From NCBI RefSeq assembly GCF_036013955.1, contig NZ_CP107903.1, positions 1,488,001 to 1,552,000 on the forward strand: a DNA stretch of 64,000 nt, written 5' to 3'. This document shows, piece after piece, positions 27,119 to 35,973 of this stretch (within the stretch, counting starts at the first letter, position 1; each line of letters opens with the position of its first letter). This DNA comes from Streptomyces sp. NBC_00459 (lineage in GTDB: Bacteria; Actinomycetota; Actinomycetes; Streptomycetales; Streptomycetaceae). A model generated the notes under the pieces. The model was not told where the DNA came from. It ran no database searches and saw only the letters and a program-made list of their open reading frames with translations. The position numbers were made by a program, and so were the translations under genes.

Positions 27119-27814
27119 CTAGCCGTCCTCGCCCACCCGCCGCCGGTAGGCCTCGACCACCCGTTCGAGCGAGTCGCCGAGATAGACCGAAAGGAGCTCC
27201 TCGGCCCGCTCCCGGTCACCCGTCTGGAGGGCCTGCAGTATCTGCTGGTTGCGGGCGAGATAGGGCTCGTGCAGGCGCCGCGGGTCGTCCACGACGTGGA
27301 AGGCGAGGCGCAGTTCGGCGAAGACGCTGCGCATCAGTTCGTCGGTGCGGGCGCTGCCGGCCAGTGCGACGAGTTCGCCGTGGAAGTGGATGTTGGCCGT
27401 ACCCAGCCCTTTCCAGTCACCGTCGCGCGCCGCCCGCTGCCCCTCGTCGACGGCCGCCGCGAGGTTCTCCAGGGCGTAGGGCGGTTCCCCGAGGCCGCGG
27501 ACCACGGCGCACTCGACGAGGGCGCGGGTGCGGTAGATGTCCTCGACGTCCTCGACCGTGAGGACCCGTACGAAGACACCTCTGTTGAGCTCGTGGATCA
27601 ACAGGCGTTCGTGCGTGAGCAGCCGAAATGCCTCGCGCAGCGTGTTGCGGGAGACGCCGAGGGCCCCGCCGATGCTGTCCTCGGACAGCCGGGTCCCGGG
27701 CGGGAAGTACCCGTCGGCGATCCGGCTCCTGAGGATGTCCGACACCCGCTCGGCGGTACTGGTGCGCCCGAGGAGCGCGCGGTCGTCGGCCAGTCCCGTC
27801 AGCTGCTCTGCCAT
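27119..27814 (-). CDS. GntR-family (FadR/FCD) transcriptional regulator
   Basis: 231-aa regulator. The N-terminal winged helix has RVSDILRSRIADGYFPPGTR and the recognition segment SEDSIGGALGVSRNTLREAF. The C-terminal FCD ligand domain contains the metal-binding Asp/His pattern (DVEDIYRTRALVE, NIHFHGELVALAGS, RNQQILQAL). It is divergent from the MFS-D-glutamate cyclase-pxpABC operon 165 bp away. It probably represses that operon through the palindrome at 27863-27881, with an organic acid (possibly 5-oxoproline or glutamate) as inducer. The ligand is inferred from context. Confidence 0.9.
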   Translation of the reverse strand: MAEQLTGLADDRALLGRTSTAERVSDILRSRIADGYFPPGTRLSEDSIGGALGVSRNTLREAFRLLTHERLLIHELNRGVFVRVLTVEDVEDIYRTRALVECAVVRGLGEPPYALENLAAAVDEGQRAARDGDWKGLGTANIHFHGELVALAGSARTDELMRSVFAELRLAFHVVDDPRRLHEPYLARNQQILQALQTGDRERAEELLSVYLGDSLERVVEAYRRRVGEDG

Positions 27815-27858
27815 GCCCGGAATTCAATCGTAGATACAAGAACGAAACAACACGGGTA

Positions 27859-27888
27859 TTGAAGGATCGTTCAACGATCCTCTACCTT
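27859..27888 (+). promoter_or_regulatory. Promoter with embedded 19-bp palindrome (likely GntR operator)
   Basis: TTGAAG (27859-27864), an 18-nt spacer and TACCTT (27883-27888) form a plausible housekeeping promoter for the transporter/pxp operon. The perfect palindrome AGGATCGTTCAACGATCCT (27863-27881) fills the spacer, so a bound regulator would block RNA polymerase. Confidence 0.65.
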
Positions 27889-27979
27889 GCTGAACAGACA
27901 CCGCCGGATCCACGCGGTGCCGACCGCTCCCGCACCGCTCATCCCGAAGCACCCTCCGTCCCTCATCTGCGAGGTGCAC

Positions 27980-29299
27980 ATGAGCACGACCCCTCCACCG
28001 CAGGCCCTGTCCGCCGAATCCCGCCCCGGAACGGGTGAACCCGCCGTCGACGAAGGCGCGTTCGCCTGGCTGCGGGCACTGGGCCCGCGCGGTCGCCGCG
28101 CCTTCGGCGGCGCGTTCGGCGGCTACGCCCTGGACTCGTACGACTACTTCACACTGCCCCTGACGATGGTGGCGCTGTCCGCCTACTTCGGTCTGAACAG
28201 CGGTCAGACCGGGCTGTTCACCACCGTCACCCTGGTCGTCTCCGCGGTGGGCGGCGCCGGCGCGGGAGTGCTCGCGGACCGGATCGGCCGGGTCAAGGCG
28301 CTGATGATCACGGTGATCACGTACGCGGTCTTCACCGTCGCCTGCGGCTTCGCGCCCAACTACGAGACGCTGCTGGTGTTCCGCGCCCTCCAGGGACTCG
28401 GTTTCGGCGGTGAGTGGGCCGTCGGCGCGATCCTGGTGGCCGAGTACGCGAGCCCGAAGCACCGCGGCCGTACGCTCGGCGCGATCCAGAGCTCCTGGGC
28501 CGTGGGGTGGGGCCTGGCCGTGGTCGTCTACACCGTGGTCTTCTCGTTCCTCGACGACGACCTGGCCTGGCGCGTGATGTTCTGGACCGGCGCTCTGCCC
28601 GCCCTGCTGGTCGTCTGGGTGCGGCGCTCGGTGCAGGACGCGCCCCGGGCGGTCGCCGAGCGCGAGAAGAACCCACAGAAGGGCTCGTTCGCGACCATCT
28701 TCAAGCCCGGCACGCCCGAGGCACCCGGACTGCTGCGCATCACGATCTTCGCGGGCCTGCTGTCCACCGGTGTCCAGGGCGGCTACTACACCCTCGCCAC
28801 CTGGGTGCCCACCTACCTCAAGACGGAACGGGGACTGTCGGTCGTCGGGACCGGTTCGTATCTCGCCTTCCTGATCTCCGGAGCCTTCGTCGGCTATCTG
28901 ACCGGCGGGTATCTCACCGACCGGATCGGCCGCAGGCGCAACATCTGGCTGTTCGCGGTCCTCTCGGCGCTGTGCATCCTCGCTTACGCGAACATCCCCA
29001 CGGGCTCCAACAACCTTCTCCTGGTGCTCGGTTTCCCGCTCGGGTTCTGTATGTCGGCGATCTTCAGCGGCTTCGGCTCCTATCTGAGCGAGCTGTACCC
29101 GACCGCTGTGCGCGGCACCGGGCAGGGCTTCACCTACAACACCGGGCGCGCCGTCGGCGCCGTCTTCCCCACCACGGTCGGCTTCCTGGCCGACAGTTGG
29201 GGTGTGGGCGGCGCGCTGGTCTTCGGCGCGATCGGATACGGCATCGCCGCCCTGGCACTGCTCGGCCTGCCGGAGACCCGCGGAAAGGAACTCCAGTGA
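27980..29299 (+). CDS. MFS transporter (metabolite:H+ symporter type)
   Basis: 439-aa, 12-TM major facilitator protein from ATG 27980 with GAGG upstream. It has motif [15 protein letters not shown] after TM2, the [22 protein letters not shown] segment in TM4, and the second-half copy [14 protein letters not shown]. These are typical of the sialate/aromatic-acid (AAHS/MHS) group of carboxylate transporters. As first gene of the operon, overlapping the D-glutamate cyclase start (GTGA), it likely imports the acid degraded by the pathway, such as 5-oxoproline or D-glutamate. The substrate is inferred. Confidence 0.88.
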   Translation: MSTTPPPQALSAESRPGTGEPAVDEGAFAWLRALGPRGRRAFGGAFGGYALDSYDYFTLPLTMVALSAYFGLNSGQTGLFTTVTLVVSAVGGAGAGVLADRIGRVKALMITVITYAVFTVACGFAPNYETLLVFRALQGLGFGGEWAVGAILVAEYASPKHRGRTLGAIQSSWAVGWGLAVVVYTVVFSFLDDDLAWRVMFWTGALPALLVVWVRRSVQDAPRAVAEREKNPQKGSFATIFKPGTPEAPGLLRITIFAGLLSTGVQGGYYTLATWVPTYLKTERGLSVVGTGSYLAFLISGAFVGYLTGGYLTDRIGRRRNIWLFAVLSALCILAYANIPTGSNNLLLVLGFPLGFCMSAIFSGFGSYLSELYPTAVRGTGQGFTYNTGRAVGAVFPTTVGFLADSWGVGGALVFGAIGYGIAALALLGLPETRGKELQ

Positions 29300-30117
29300 A
29301 CCGTACGGAAGACCGCCCCCTGTCCCTCGTCCACGAGTACGCGCACGCGTGGAGCCCGAAATCCGGGCGAGCCCGGTTCCGCGCGGGGCTGACGGGCCCC
29401 ACGGCGGGTGTCGCGGCCGGCCACACCCAGGTCAACCTGATCTCGGTGCCCGCCGACTGGGCGTACGACATGCTGCTGTTCTGTCAGCGCAACCAGAAGC
29501 CCTGCCCGGTCCTGGACGTCACGGACGCCGGTTCCTGGACCACCGTCCTCGCCGAGGGCGCGGACCTGCGCACCGACCTGCCGCGCTACCGGGTCTGGCG
29601 GGACGGCGAGCTGACGGAGGAGCCCACGGACGTGCTCTCCCACTGGCGCGACGATCTCGTGACGTTCCTCATCGGGTGCAGTTTCACCTTCGAGTGGGCG
29701 CTCGCCGAGGCGGGCGTCCCGATCCGGCACATCGAGCAGGGCCGCAACGTCCCGATGTACGTGACCAACCGTCAGTGCCGTCCCGCCGGGCGGCTGCACG
29801 GCCCGATGGTGGTGTCCATGCGCCCGGTGCCGCCGCAGCATCTGGCGGCCGCGATCCGGGAGAGCAGCCTGCTCCCGGCGGTGCACGGCAGCCCCGTACA
29901 CTGCGGCGACCCGTCTGGGCTCGGCATCGACGACCTCGGCCGACCTGACTTCGGCGAACCGGTGGACCTCGCGCCGGACGACATCCCGGTGTTCTGGGCC
30001 TGCGGGGTGACCCCGCAGGCCGCGGTGACGGCGTCCCGTCCGCCCTTCGCCATCACCCACGCGCCGGGACAGATGTTCCTCACCGACACCCGCGACGAGC
30101 AGTACCGCGTCGCCTGA
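29296..30117 (+). CDS. DUF1445 family protein, putative D-glutamate cyclase/hydro-lyase
   Basis: 273-aa protein from GTG 29296, overlapping the MFS stop as GTGA. It has the DUF1445 (YcsI/PSCA hydro-lyase) features: [68 protein letters not shown] and the C-terminal [12 protein letters not shown]...[12 protein letters not shown]. Family members include D-glutamate cyclase, converting D-glutamate to 5-oxo-D-proline, and the gene is often near lamB/ycsF genes. Placed between a carboxylate transporter and pxpABC, it would feed glutamate into 5-oxoproline. Confidence 0.85.
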   Translation: MNRTEDRPLSLVHEYAHAWSPKSGRARFRAGLTGPTAGVAAGHTQVNLISVPADWAYDMLLFCQRNQKPCPVLDVTDAGSWTTVLAEGADLRTDLPRYRVWRDGELTEEPTDVLSHWRDDLVTFLIGCSFTFEWALAEAGVPIRHIEQGRNVPMYVTNRQCRPAGRLHGPMVVSMRPVPPQHLAAAIRESSLLPAVHGSPVHCGDPSGLGIDDLGRPDFGEPVDLAPDDIPVFWACGVTPQAAVTASRPPFAITHAPGQMFLTDTRDEQYRVA

Positions 30118-30142
30118 CCGGAGCGTGACAGGAGTCCGGAAG

Positions 30143-30895
30143 ATGATCGACCTCAACGCCGACCTCGGCGAGGGCTTCGGCCGCTGGCGGCTGACCGACG
30201 ACGAACAGCTGCTGTCCGTCGTCACCAGCGCCAACGTGGCCTGCGGCTTCCACGCCGGGGACCCGGTCACCATGCGGCGCGTGTGCGACCGGGCGGCCGA
30301 GCGCGGCGTACGGATCGGCGCCCAGGTCTCCTACCGCGATCTGGCGGGCTTCGGGCGGCGCGCGATGGATGTGCCGCCCGACGAACTGGCGGCCGAGGTG
30401 GCCTACCAGATCGGCGCCCTGGAGGTCTTCGCACGCGCCGCGGGCACGCGCGTGTCGTACGTCAAGCCGCACGGCGCGCTCTACAACCGCGTCGTGCACG
30501 ACGCGGAGCAGGCGGGGGCGGTGATCGCCGGCGTGCTTCTGGCCGACAAGGGGCTGCCGGTGCTCGGGCTGCCCGGCTCGCGCCTGCTGGAGCTCGCCGA
30601 GGGGGCGGGCCTCCCGGCCGTCCCCGAGGCGTTCGCCGACCGCGCGTACACCGAGGAGGCCACTCTCGTGCCGCGCGGCCGGGAAGGGGCGTTGGTGACC
30701 GACCCGGAGGCCGTCGTGGCACGTTCGGTGACCCTCGCCCGGACCGGCGTGGTCGCGTCGCTCTCCGGAACGCCCCTCGCGATCCGCGCCCGCTCCCTGT
30801 GCGTCCACGGCGACACACCCGGCGCGGTGGACCTGGCCCGCCGGATCCGGGAGCGCATCGAAGCGTCGGGCGTCCGCGTGGAGGCCTTCGTATGA
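30143..30895 (+). CDS. pxpA: 5-oxoprolinase subunit A (LamB/YcsF family)
   Basis: 250-aa LamB/YcsF protein starting MIDLNADLGEGFGRW, the family signature, from ATG 30143 behind AGGAG; an in-frame GTG 18 nt upstream is less likely. Other conserved pieces are SANVACGFHAGDP, GAQVSYRDLAGFGRR, SYVKPHGALYNR, FADRAYTEEATLVPR and the C-terminal VHGDTPGAVDLAR. With PxpB and PxpC it forms the prokaryotic ATP-dependent 5-oxoprolinase, which opens 5-oxo-L-proline to L-glutamate. Its stop overlaps the pxpB start (ATGA). Confidence 0.95.
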   Translation: MIDLNADLGEGFGRWRLTDDEQLLSVVTSANVACGFHAGDPVTMRRVCDRAAERGVRIGAQVSYRDLAGFGRRAMDVPPDELAAEVAYQIGALEVFARAAGTRVSYVKPHGALYNRVVHDAEQAGAVIAGVLLADKGLPVLGLPGSRLLELAEGAGLPAVPEAFADRAYTEEATLVPRGREGALVTDPEAVVARSVTLARTGVVASLSGTPLAIRARSLCVHGDTPGAVDLARRIRERIEASGVRVEAFV

Positions 30896-31548
30896 GCGGG
30901 ACCGGCACGACGAGCGGGACGACGCACGGGATGAGGGCGCTGCCCGTCGGCGACGACGCGCTGCTGGTCGAGGTCTCCTCCGGCGAACAGGCCCAGGCCC
31001 TGCACGCGGAACTGCTGCGCCGCCGCGCGGAGGGCACCCTGACCGTACGGGAGATCGTCCCCGCCGCCCGTACGGTCCTCCTCGACGGCCTCGACGACCC
31101 CACCCGGCTGGCCACCGAACTGACCGCCTCGCAAGTGCCCCCGGCGCTCCCCCTCACCCAGGAGATCATCGAACTCCCGATCCGCTACGACGGCCCGGAC
31201 CTCGCCGACGTCGCCGCCCTGTGGGGCGTGTCCGAGGAAGAGGTGGCGCGCATCCACGCGGGCACCGAGTTCCGTGTCGCCTTCTGCGGTTTCGCGCCCG
31301 GCTTCGGCTATCTCACCGGTCTCCCGGCCCGCTACGACGTACCAAGGCGCGCCACTCCGCGGACGTCCGTTCCGGCAGGAGCGGTGGGACTGGCGGGCCC
31401 GTACACGGGTGTGTACCCGCGTTCGTCGCCGGGCGGCTGGCAGTTGATCGGTACGACGGGCGCTGTCCTGTGGGACCACACGCGCGTGCCGGCCGCGCTG
31501 CTGTCGCCTGGCACCCGGGTCCGTTTCGTCCCGGTCGGCCGCCCATGA
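30892..31548 (+). CDS. pxpB: 5-oxoprolinase subunit B (KipI-like)
   Basis: 218-aa CT_C_D domain protein, ATG 30892 overlapping the pxpA stop. Typical segments are ALPVGDDALLVEV, VREIVPAARTVLLDG, IELPIRYDGPDLADVA, FCGFAPGFGYLTGLP, PRRATPRTSVPAGAVGLAG, TGVYPRSSPGGWQLIG and LSPGTRVRFVP. It is the partner of PxpC in the carboxyltransferase-like half of the 5-oxoprolinase. Its stop overlaps the pxpC start (ATGA). Confidence 0.95.
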   Translation: MSGTGTTSGTTHGMRALPVGDDALLVEVSSGEQAQALHAELLRRRAEGTLTVREIVPAARTVLLDGLDDPTRLATELTASQVPPALPLTQEIIELPIRYDGPDLADVAALWGVSEEEVARIHAGTEFRVAFCGFAPGFGYLTGLPARYDVPRRATPRTSVPAGAVGLAGPYTGVYPRSSPGGWQLIGTTGAVLWDHTRVPAALLSPGTRVRFVPVGRP

Positions 31549-32414
31549 CGGATCGTGCGCTCGCGGTCGTACGGGCGGGGGCGCTGACCACCGTGCAGGA
31601 CCAGGGGCGTCCCGGGTACGCCCATCTCGGGGTGCCACGCTCCGGCGCCCTGGACACGCTCACGGCGGCGCTCGTCAACCGGCTGGTCGGCAACCCGTCC
31701 GGGGCGGCCGTCCTCGAAACCACCCTCAACGGCTGCGCCCTGCGCCCACGTTGCCCGGTCACCGTCGCGGTCGGCGGCGCCCCCTGCCCGGTCACGGTGG
31801 ACGGCCGCCCGGTGGCCTGGGGAGCCGCGGTGCAGGTGCCCGGCGGTGCGCTGCTGAACGTCGGAGCGGCCCTCTCCGGAGTACGCGGTTACGTGGCCGT
31901 CTCGGGCGGGATCGCCGTCGAGCCGGTCCTCGGCAGCCGGTCCACCGACCTGCTGTCCGGCCTGGGCCCGCCGCCCCTCACGGACGGCGCGGTGCTGCCC
32001 CTGGGGCATGTGATCGGCGGGCACGCGCGCGTGGACGTCGGTCCGCAGCCGGCGCCCCCGGCCGAGCTCGTGCTCCGGGTGACCGTCGGGCCCCGCGACG
32101 ACTGGTTCACGCCGGCGGCCCTGCGCGCCTTCACCAAGTCCACCTACCGCGTGTCCTCCGCGAGCAACCGCATCGGGCTGCGCACGGAAGGCCCTTCCCT
32201 GGAGCGGGCCTTTGCCGGTGAACTCCCCAGTGAGGGCATGGTCCTGGGCGCGGTCCAGGTGCCTCCGGACGGCAGGCCGGTGGTCTTCCTCGCCGACCAT
32301 CCCACCACCGGCGGCTATCCGGTGATCGCCGTCGTACGCACCGCGGACCTGCGCGCCGCCGCCCAGGCGGCGCCGGACACCCCGGTCAGGTTCGTGCCCG
32401 TACGCCGCGGTTGA
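31545..32414 (+). CDS. pxpC: 5-oxoprolinase subunit C (biotin-dependent carboxyltransferase-like)
   Basis: 289-aa CT_A_B domain protein, ATG 31545. Conserved segments are ALTTVQDQGRPGYAHLGVPR, SGALD, LETTLNGC, GYVAVSGGIAVEPVLGSRST, GPRDDWFTPAALRAFTKSTY, ASNRIGLRTEGPSL and EGMVLGAVQVPPDGRPV. It ends the transporter-cyclase-pxpABC operon, whose members overlap or lie within 25 bp of each other. Confidence 0.95.
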   Translation: MTDRALAVVRAGALTTVQDQGRPGYAHLGVPRSGALDTLTAALVNRLVGNPSGAAVLETTLNGCALRPRCPVTVAVGGAPCPVTVDGRPVAWGAAVQVPGGALLNVGAALSGVRGYVAVSGGIAVEPVLGSRSTDLLSGLGPPPLTDGAVLPLGHVIGGHARVDVGPQPAPPAELVLRVTVGPRDDWFTPAALRAFTKSTYRVSSASNRIGLRTEGPSLERAFAGELPSEGMVLGAVQVPPDGRPVVFLADHPTTGGYPVIAVVRTADLRAAAQAAPDTPVRFVPVRRG

Positions 32415-32656
32415 GCCGCCCGGTGCCGGTCCGCCGGCTCATGCCGGGGAGTCGGAGCTGCGCTGCCAGCAGCCGCGCCCCGGCGGGCGGCCGTCCGCGG
32501 CCTTGTCGTGGTTGCCGACTCCCCCGCCGCGTCACCCGCCCCGCCGGCGACCCACATCGGCGTCTCCTCCGCCACATGGCCGGACACACCGAACCCCGGC
32601 TCGCCCGTGCCGGTTCGACGCCGTAGCCGTCCTCCGCCCGATCCGACGGACAGGCC

Positions 32657-33514
32657 CTACGCCACGTCCGGCTCGGCCCGGTGCTCCGCCACCGTCAGGG
32701 CGGCCAGGGCCGCCGCGACGGCGTGGGACGCCCCGAGGTCGAGGCGGGCGCTGGTGCCCCGCGCGCGGTGGCGGACCTCCTGGGCGGCGAGCCGGAGGAG
32801 CTGCGGGAGCAGGTCGGTGGACCGCCGCGCCACCCAGCCCGTGCCCGCGGTGGCCAGCCAGCGCAGGCTGGCCGCCCGGGTGGGCGCGGGACGTTCCGGC
32901 TCGGGCGACGGACCCGCCCCGCCCGCTACGCCCGCCTCCGTGAGCAGCGCGTGGAAGCGGACCGCCAGCTGCCGGTGCCCCTGCTCGCCGGGGTGCAGCC
33001 GGTCCGCGCTCCACATCTCACGCCCGCTGAGCCACTCCCCCTCGGCGGCGTGCAGATGCACGGCCCCGTAGCGCCCGGACAGCGCGTGGACGACCGAGTT
33101 GACCGCCCGCTGCCGCCTGGCCAGCGGGTTGGCCAGGACACCGGGCAGTCCCAGCATCGCCCCGGGGTCGGGCAGGCACGCCGTGAGCAGGAGCGCGCCC
33201 CGCTCGGTGAAGGCCGCGTAGACCTCGTCCAGCCGGGCGGCCACCGCGTGGATGTCGAACGTGCGGCGCAGGGTGTCGTTCACCCCGATGACGACGGACA
33301 CGACGTCCGGCTCCAGGTCGAGGCCGGCCGGTGTCTGCCGTTCCAGCACGTCGCGCGTCTGAGCCCCGCTGACCGCGAGGTTGGTGAAGTCCACCGGCGT
33401 GTCGCCGAACCCGTCGGCGAGCAGCGCGGCCCAGCCGCGCCACATGCCGTCCACGGGATCGCCCACGCCCTCGGTCAGCGAGTCGCCGAGCGCCACGAAC
33501 CGCAGCGGTCTCAT
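32657..33514 (-). CDS. SGNH/GDSL-family hydrolase
   Basis: 285-aa cytoplasmic esterase/lipase-like enzyme from ATG 33514, overlapping the upstream glycosyltransferase stop as ATGA. It has block I FVALGDSLTEGVGDP (nucleophile Ser), block II NLAVSGAQTRDVL, block III VIGVNDTLR and block V SADRLHPGEQGH (Asp-x-x-His). The last 90 residues are an Ala/Arg-rich extension outside the SGNH fold. Coupling to two GT4 genes suggests it deacylates or deacetylates a glycan or glycolipid product; this is inference. Confidence 0.88.
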   Translation of the reverse strand: MRPLRFVALGDSLTEGVGDPVDGMWRGWAALLADGFGDTPVDFTNLAVSGAQTRDVLERQTPAGLDLEPDVVSVVIGVNDTLRRTFDIHAVAARLDEVYAAFTERGALLLTACLPDPGAMLGLPGVLANPLARRQRAVNSVVHALSGRYGAVHLHAAEGEWLSGREMWSADRLHPGEQGHRQLAVRFHALLTEAGVAGGAGPSPEPERPAPTRAASLRWLATAGTGWVARRSTDLLPQLLRLAAQEVRHRARGTSARLDLGASHAVAAALAALTVAEHRAEPDVA

Positions 33515-34713
33515 CCGACACCCTCCGGGACGACGGGCCGCACGGGCGCGTCTCCGGCGGACGGCACCTTCGCGTCGTGCGCCGCGAGGAACGCCTCGAC
33601 CGCGGTCGACCAGCCGAAACACTCCGCACGCGCGCGTGCCTTGTCCCGGCGCTCGCGCTCGGGCCGCCCCAGCAGCAGCCGTACGGCGTCCGCGAAGGCC
33701 TCTCCGTCGTCGGCGGCGACGGCCCCGGCGGACCCGATCACCTCGGGCAGCGCGGAGGACGCGCTGACGACCACGGGTGTGCCGCAGGCCATCGACTCCA
33801 GCGCGGCGAGCCCGAAGGTCTCCGCGGGTCCCGGCGAAAGGCACACGTCGGCCGACGCCTGGAGTCCGCCCAGCAGTACCCGGTCGGTGACGTGCCCGAG
33901 GAAGGTGACCGGCAGCCGGCGCTCCCGCGCCCGCTGCTCCATACGGGCCCGCAGCGGCCCGTCCCCGGCCACCACCAGCCTCGCCCGCTGTCCGCGCCGC
34001 AGGAGGGCCTCCAGGGCGTCCAGCGCCGTGCCGGGCCGCTTCTCGACGGACAGCCGGGAGCACATCACCAGGAGCAGTTCGTCCCCGCGCGCGTGCGCGG
34101 CCCTGACCGCCGGGTCCCGCAACGACGGATGCCGCCGCACCAGGTCGACGCCCAGAGGAGCCCGTACGACATTGCGTGCCCCGATCCGTACGAACTCCCG
34201 CTCGGCGAACTCCGTGGTGCACACCACGCGCGCGTAGGTGTGTGCCGTACGGACGTTGAGGGCGTCGGCGGCGCGCCGGGAGAGGTTCTCCGACAGGCCC
34301 CAGGTGCGCAGGACGCCGTCGGCGGTCTCGTGGGAGACCATCACCGCCGGGACACGGGCCCGGCGCGCCCACCTGCCCGTCCACCTGAGGGTCGTCCGGT
34401 CGGACACCTCCAGGCGGTCAGGCGCCAGTTCCCCGAGGAGGGCGGCGACGCGCCGCTTGTCCGTCAGCACGCGGTAGCCGCCGGTGCCGGGCAGCAGCGG
34501 GCCGGGCAGGGTGATCACGCGCCCCTGTTCGGTGTCGCGGTCGCTCGCCCGCTCACCGGGCACGATCAGGACGGGGTCGTGTCCGGCGGCCCGGTAGCCG
34601 GCGCCCAGTTCGCGCAGCGCGGTGCGCAGGCCGCCCGAGGCGGGGGCGACGAAGTTCGCCAGCCGGACGATGCGCAGTGGTCCACCCGCGCCGTGTGGGG
34701 TCTCGGTGTTCAT
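33511..34713 (-). CDS. GT4-family glycosyltransferase (second of pair)
   Basis: 400-aa GT-B glycosyltransferase. The N-terminal acceptor domain starts LRIVRLANFVAPASGGLRTA. The C-terminal nucleotide-sugar domain has LLVMCSRLSVEKRPGTALDA, RLVVAGDGPLRARME and the EX7E region SPGPAETFGLAALESMACGTPVV. Its ATG overlaps the previous glycosyltransferase stop, and its own stop overlaps the SGNH hydrolase start. The sugar donor is not readable; actinobacterial relatives use GDP-mannose or UDP-sugars. Confidence 0.9.
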   Translation of the reverse strand: MNTETPHGAGGPLRIVRLANFVAPASGGLRTALRELGAGYRAAGHDPVLIVPGERASDRDTEQGRVITLPGPLLPGTGGYRVLTDKRRVAALLGELAPDRLEVSDRTTLRWTGRWARRARVPAVMVSHETADGVLRTWGLSENLSRRAADALNVRTAHTYARVVCTTEFAEREFVRIGARNVVRAPLGVDLVRRHPSLRDPAVRAAHARGDELLLVMCSRLSVEKRPGTALDALEALLRRGQRARLVVAGDGPLRARMEQRARERRLPVTFLGHVTDRVLLGGLQASADVCLSPGPAETFGLAALESMACGTPVVVSASSALPEVIGSAGAVAADDGEAFADAVRLLLGRPERERRDKARARAECFGWSTAVEAFLAAHDAKVPSAGDAPVRPVVPEGVG

Positions 34714-35834
34714 GCGGCCACCGCCGTCCGCGCGGTGAGGATGTCGGCGTAGTGCCCGACGAGTTGGTCGCCGACACTCGCCCAGGTACGGCCCTCGACC
34801 ATCGCCCGGGCGGCGGCGCCGTAGGAGGCCCGCAGGCCCGGGTCACGGGCCAGGGACCACACCGCGTCCCGGACGGCGGCCGCGTCGCGCGGCGGGACCA
34901 GGAGGCCCGTGCGCCCGTGGGCGACCAGGTCCAGCGGTCCGCCGGCGGCGGGCGCGACGACGGGCACACCGCTCGCCATGGCCTCCTGCACGGTCTGGCA
35001 GAAGGTCTCGAACGGTCCGGTGTGCGCGAAGACGTCCAGCGAGGCGAAGATCCGGGCGAGTTCGTCGCCGGTACGGCGGCCCAGGAAGACGGCTCCCGGC
35101 AGCTGCTCGCGCAGCCCCGGCTCGCTGGGTCCGTCACCCACGACGACGACCCGCACGCCGTCCAGCGCACAGACCCCGGCGAGGAGCTCGACCTGCTTCT
35201 CGGGGGCGAGCCGGCCGACGTAGCCGACGATCAGCTCACCGTTCGGGGCGAGTTCACGGCGGATGGCCTCGTCCCGCAGTGCGGGGCGGAAGCGCGCGGT
35301 GTCCACTCCGCGCTGCCACAGCTTCACCCGGGGTACGCCGTGCGACTCCAGGTCGTGCAGGGCAGCGCTGGAGGGCGCGAGGGTGAGGTCGGCGGCGGCG
35401 TGGACGGAGCGGATGCGCCGCCAGGCGGCGGCCTCGCCCGCGTGGACGTAGGTGCGGGCGTATCCGGCCAGGTCGGTCTGGTAGACGGCCACGGCGGGGA
35501 TGCCGAGCCGGGCGGCGGCGGCCATGCCGCGTACGCCGAGGATGAAGGGGCTGGCCAGATGGACGATGTCCGCGCGGTGCTCGGTGATCGCGGCGGCGAC
35601 GCGTCGGCTGGGGAGGGCGACGCGGACCTGGGGGTAGCCGGGGAGCGGCAGGGAGGGGACACGGACGACGGGGCACGGCGCCGAGGCGTCGGGCCCGTTC
35701 CCGGCGGCGGTGGCCGGGGCGACGACGAGGGGAACGTGACCGCGATCGACGAGGTGCCGGGCGGTCTGGAGCGCGCAGTGGGCCACGCCGTTCACATCGG
35801 GGGGAAAGGATTCGGTCACGATGACTACACGCAT
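34710..35834 (-). CDS. GT4-family glycosyltransferase (PimB/MgtA-like)
   Basis: 374-aa GT-B enzyme starting MRVVIVTESFPPDVNGVAHC, the N-terminal pattern of GDP-mannose-dependent alpha-mannosyltransferases. Further marks are YQTDLAGYARTY, RGVDTARFRP, VGYVGRLAPEKQVELL and the EX7E segment GPFETFCQTVQEAMASGVPVV. It is the first gene of a three-gene overlapping set with a second GT4 and an SGNH hydrolase. A role in mannolipid or cell-envelope glycan synthesis is likely; the acceptor is unknown. Confidence 0.9.
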   Translation of the reverse strand: MRVVIVTESFPPDVNGVAHCALQTARHLVDRGHVPLVVAPATAAGNGPDASAPCPVVRVPSLPLPGYPQVRVALPSRRVAAAITEHRADIVHLASPFILGVRGMAAAARLGIPAVAVYQTDLAGYARTYVHAGEAAAWRRIRSVHAAADLTLAPSSAALHDLESHGVPRVKLWQRGVDTARFRPALRDEAIRRELAPNGELIVGYVGRLAPEKQVELLAGVCALDGVRVVVVGDGPSEPGLREQLPGAVFLGRRTGDELARIFASLDVFAHTGPFETFCQTVQEAMASGVPVVAPAAGGPLDLVAHGRTGLLVPPRDAAAVRDAVWSLARDPGLRASYGAAARAMVEGRTWASVGDQLVGHYADILTARTAVAA

Positions 35835-35973
35835 AGGGGTGTTGTCGCCGTACTGGACGTGCCCGCGTCAACGTCGATCTTTCCGGACGGGGAACGTCCC
35901 ATGAGCGTTGCGCACCGCCCCCTCGCGGGTCGGCGCGCGTCCACGCGCTCCTGATCTCCGGGTCATCCCCCGT

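Noticed and set aside
27119..27814. Possible fourth (JetD/MksG) member of the condensin-like operon
   Set aside because: The gene is a typical GntR/FCD regulator belonging to the pxp operon; no TOPRIM or nuclease motif.
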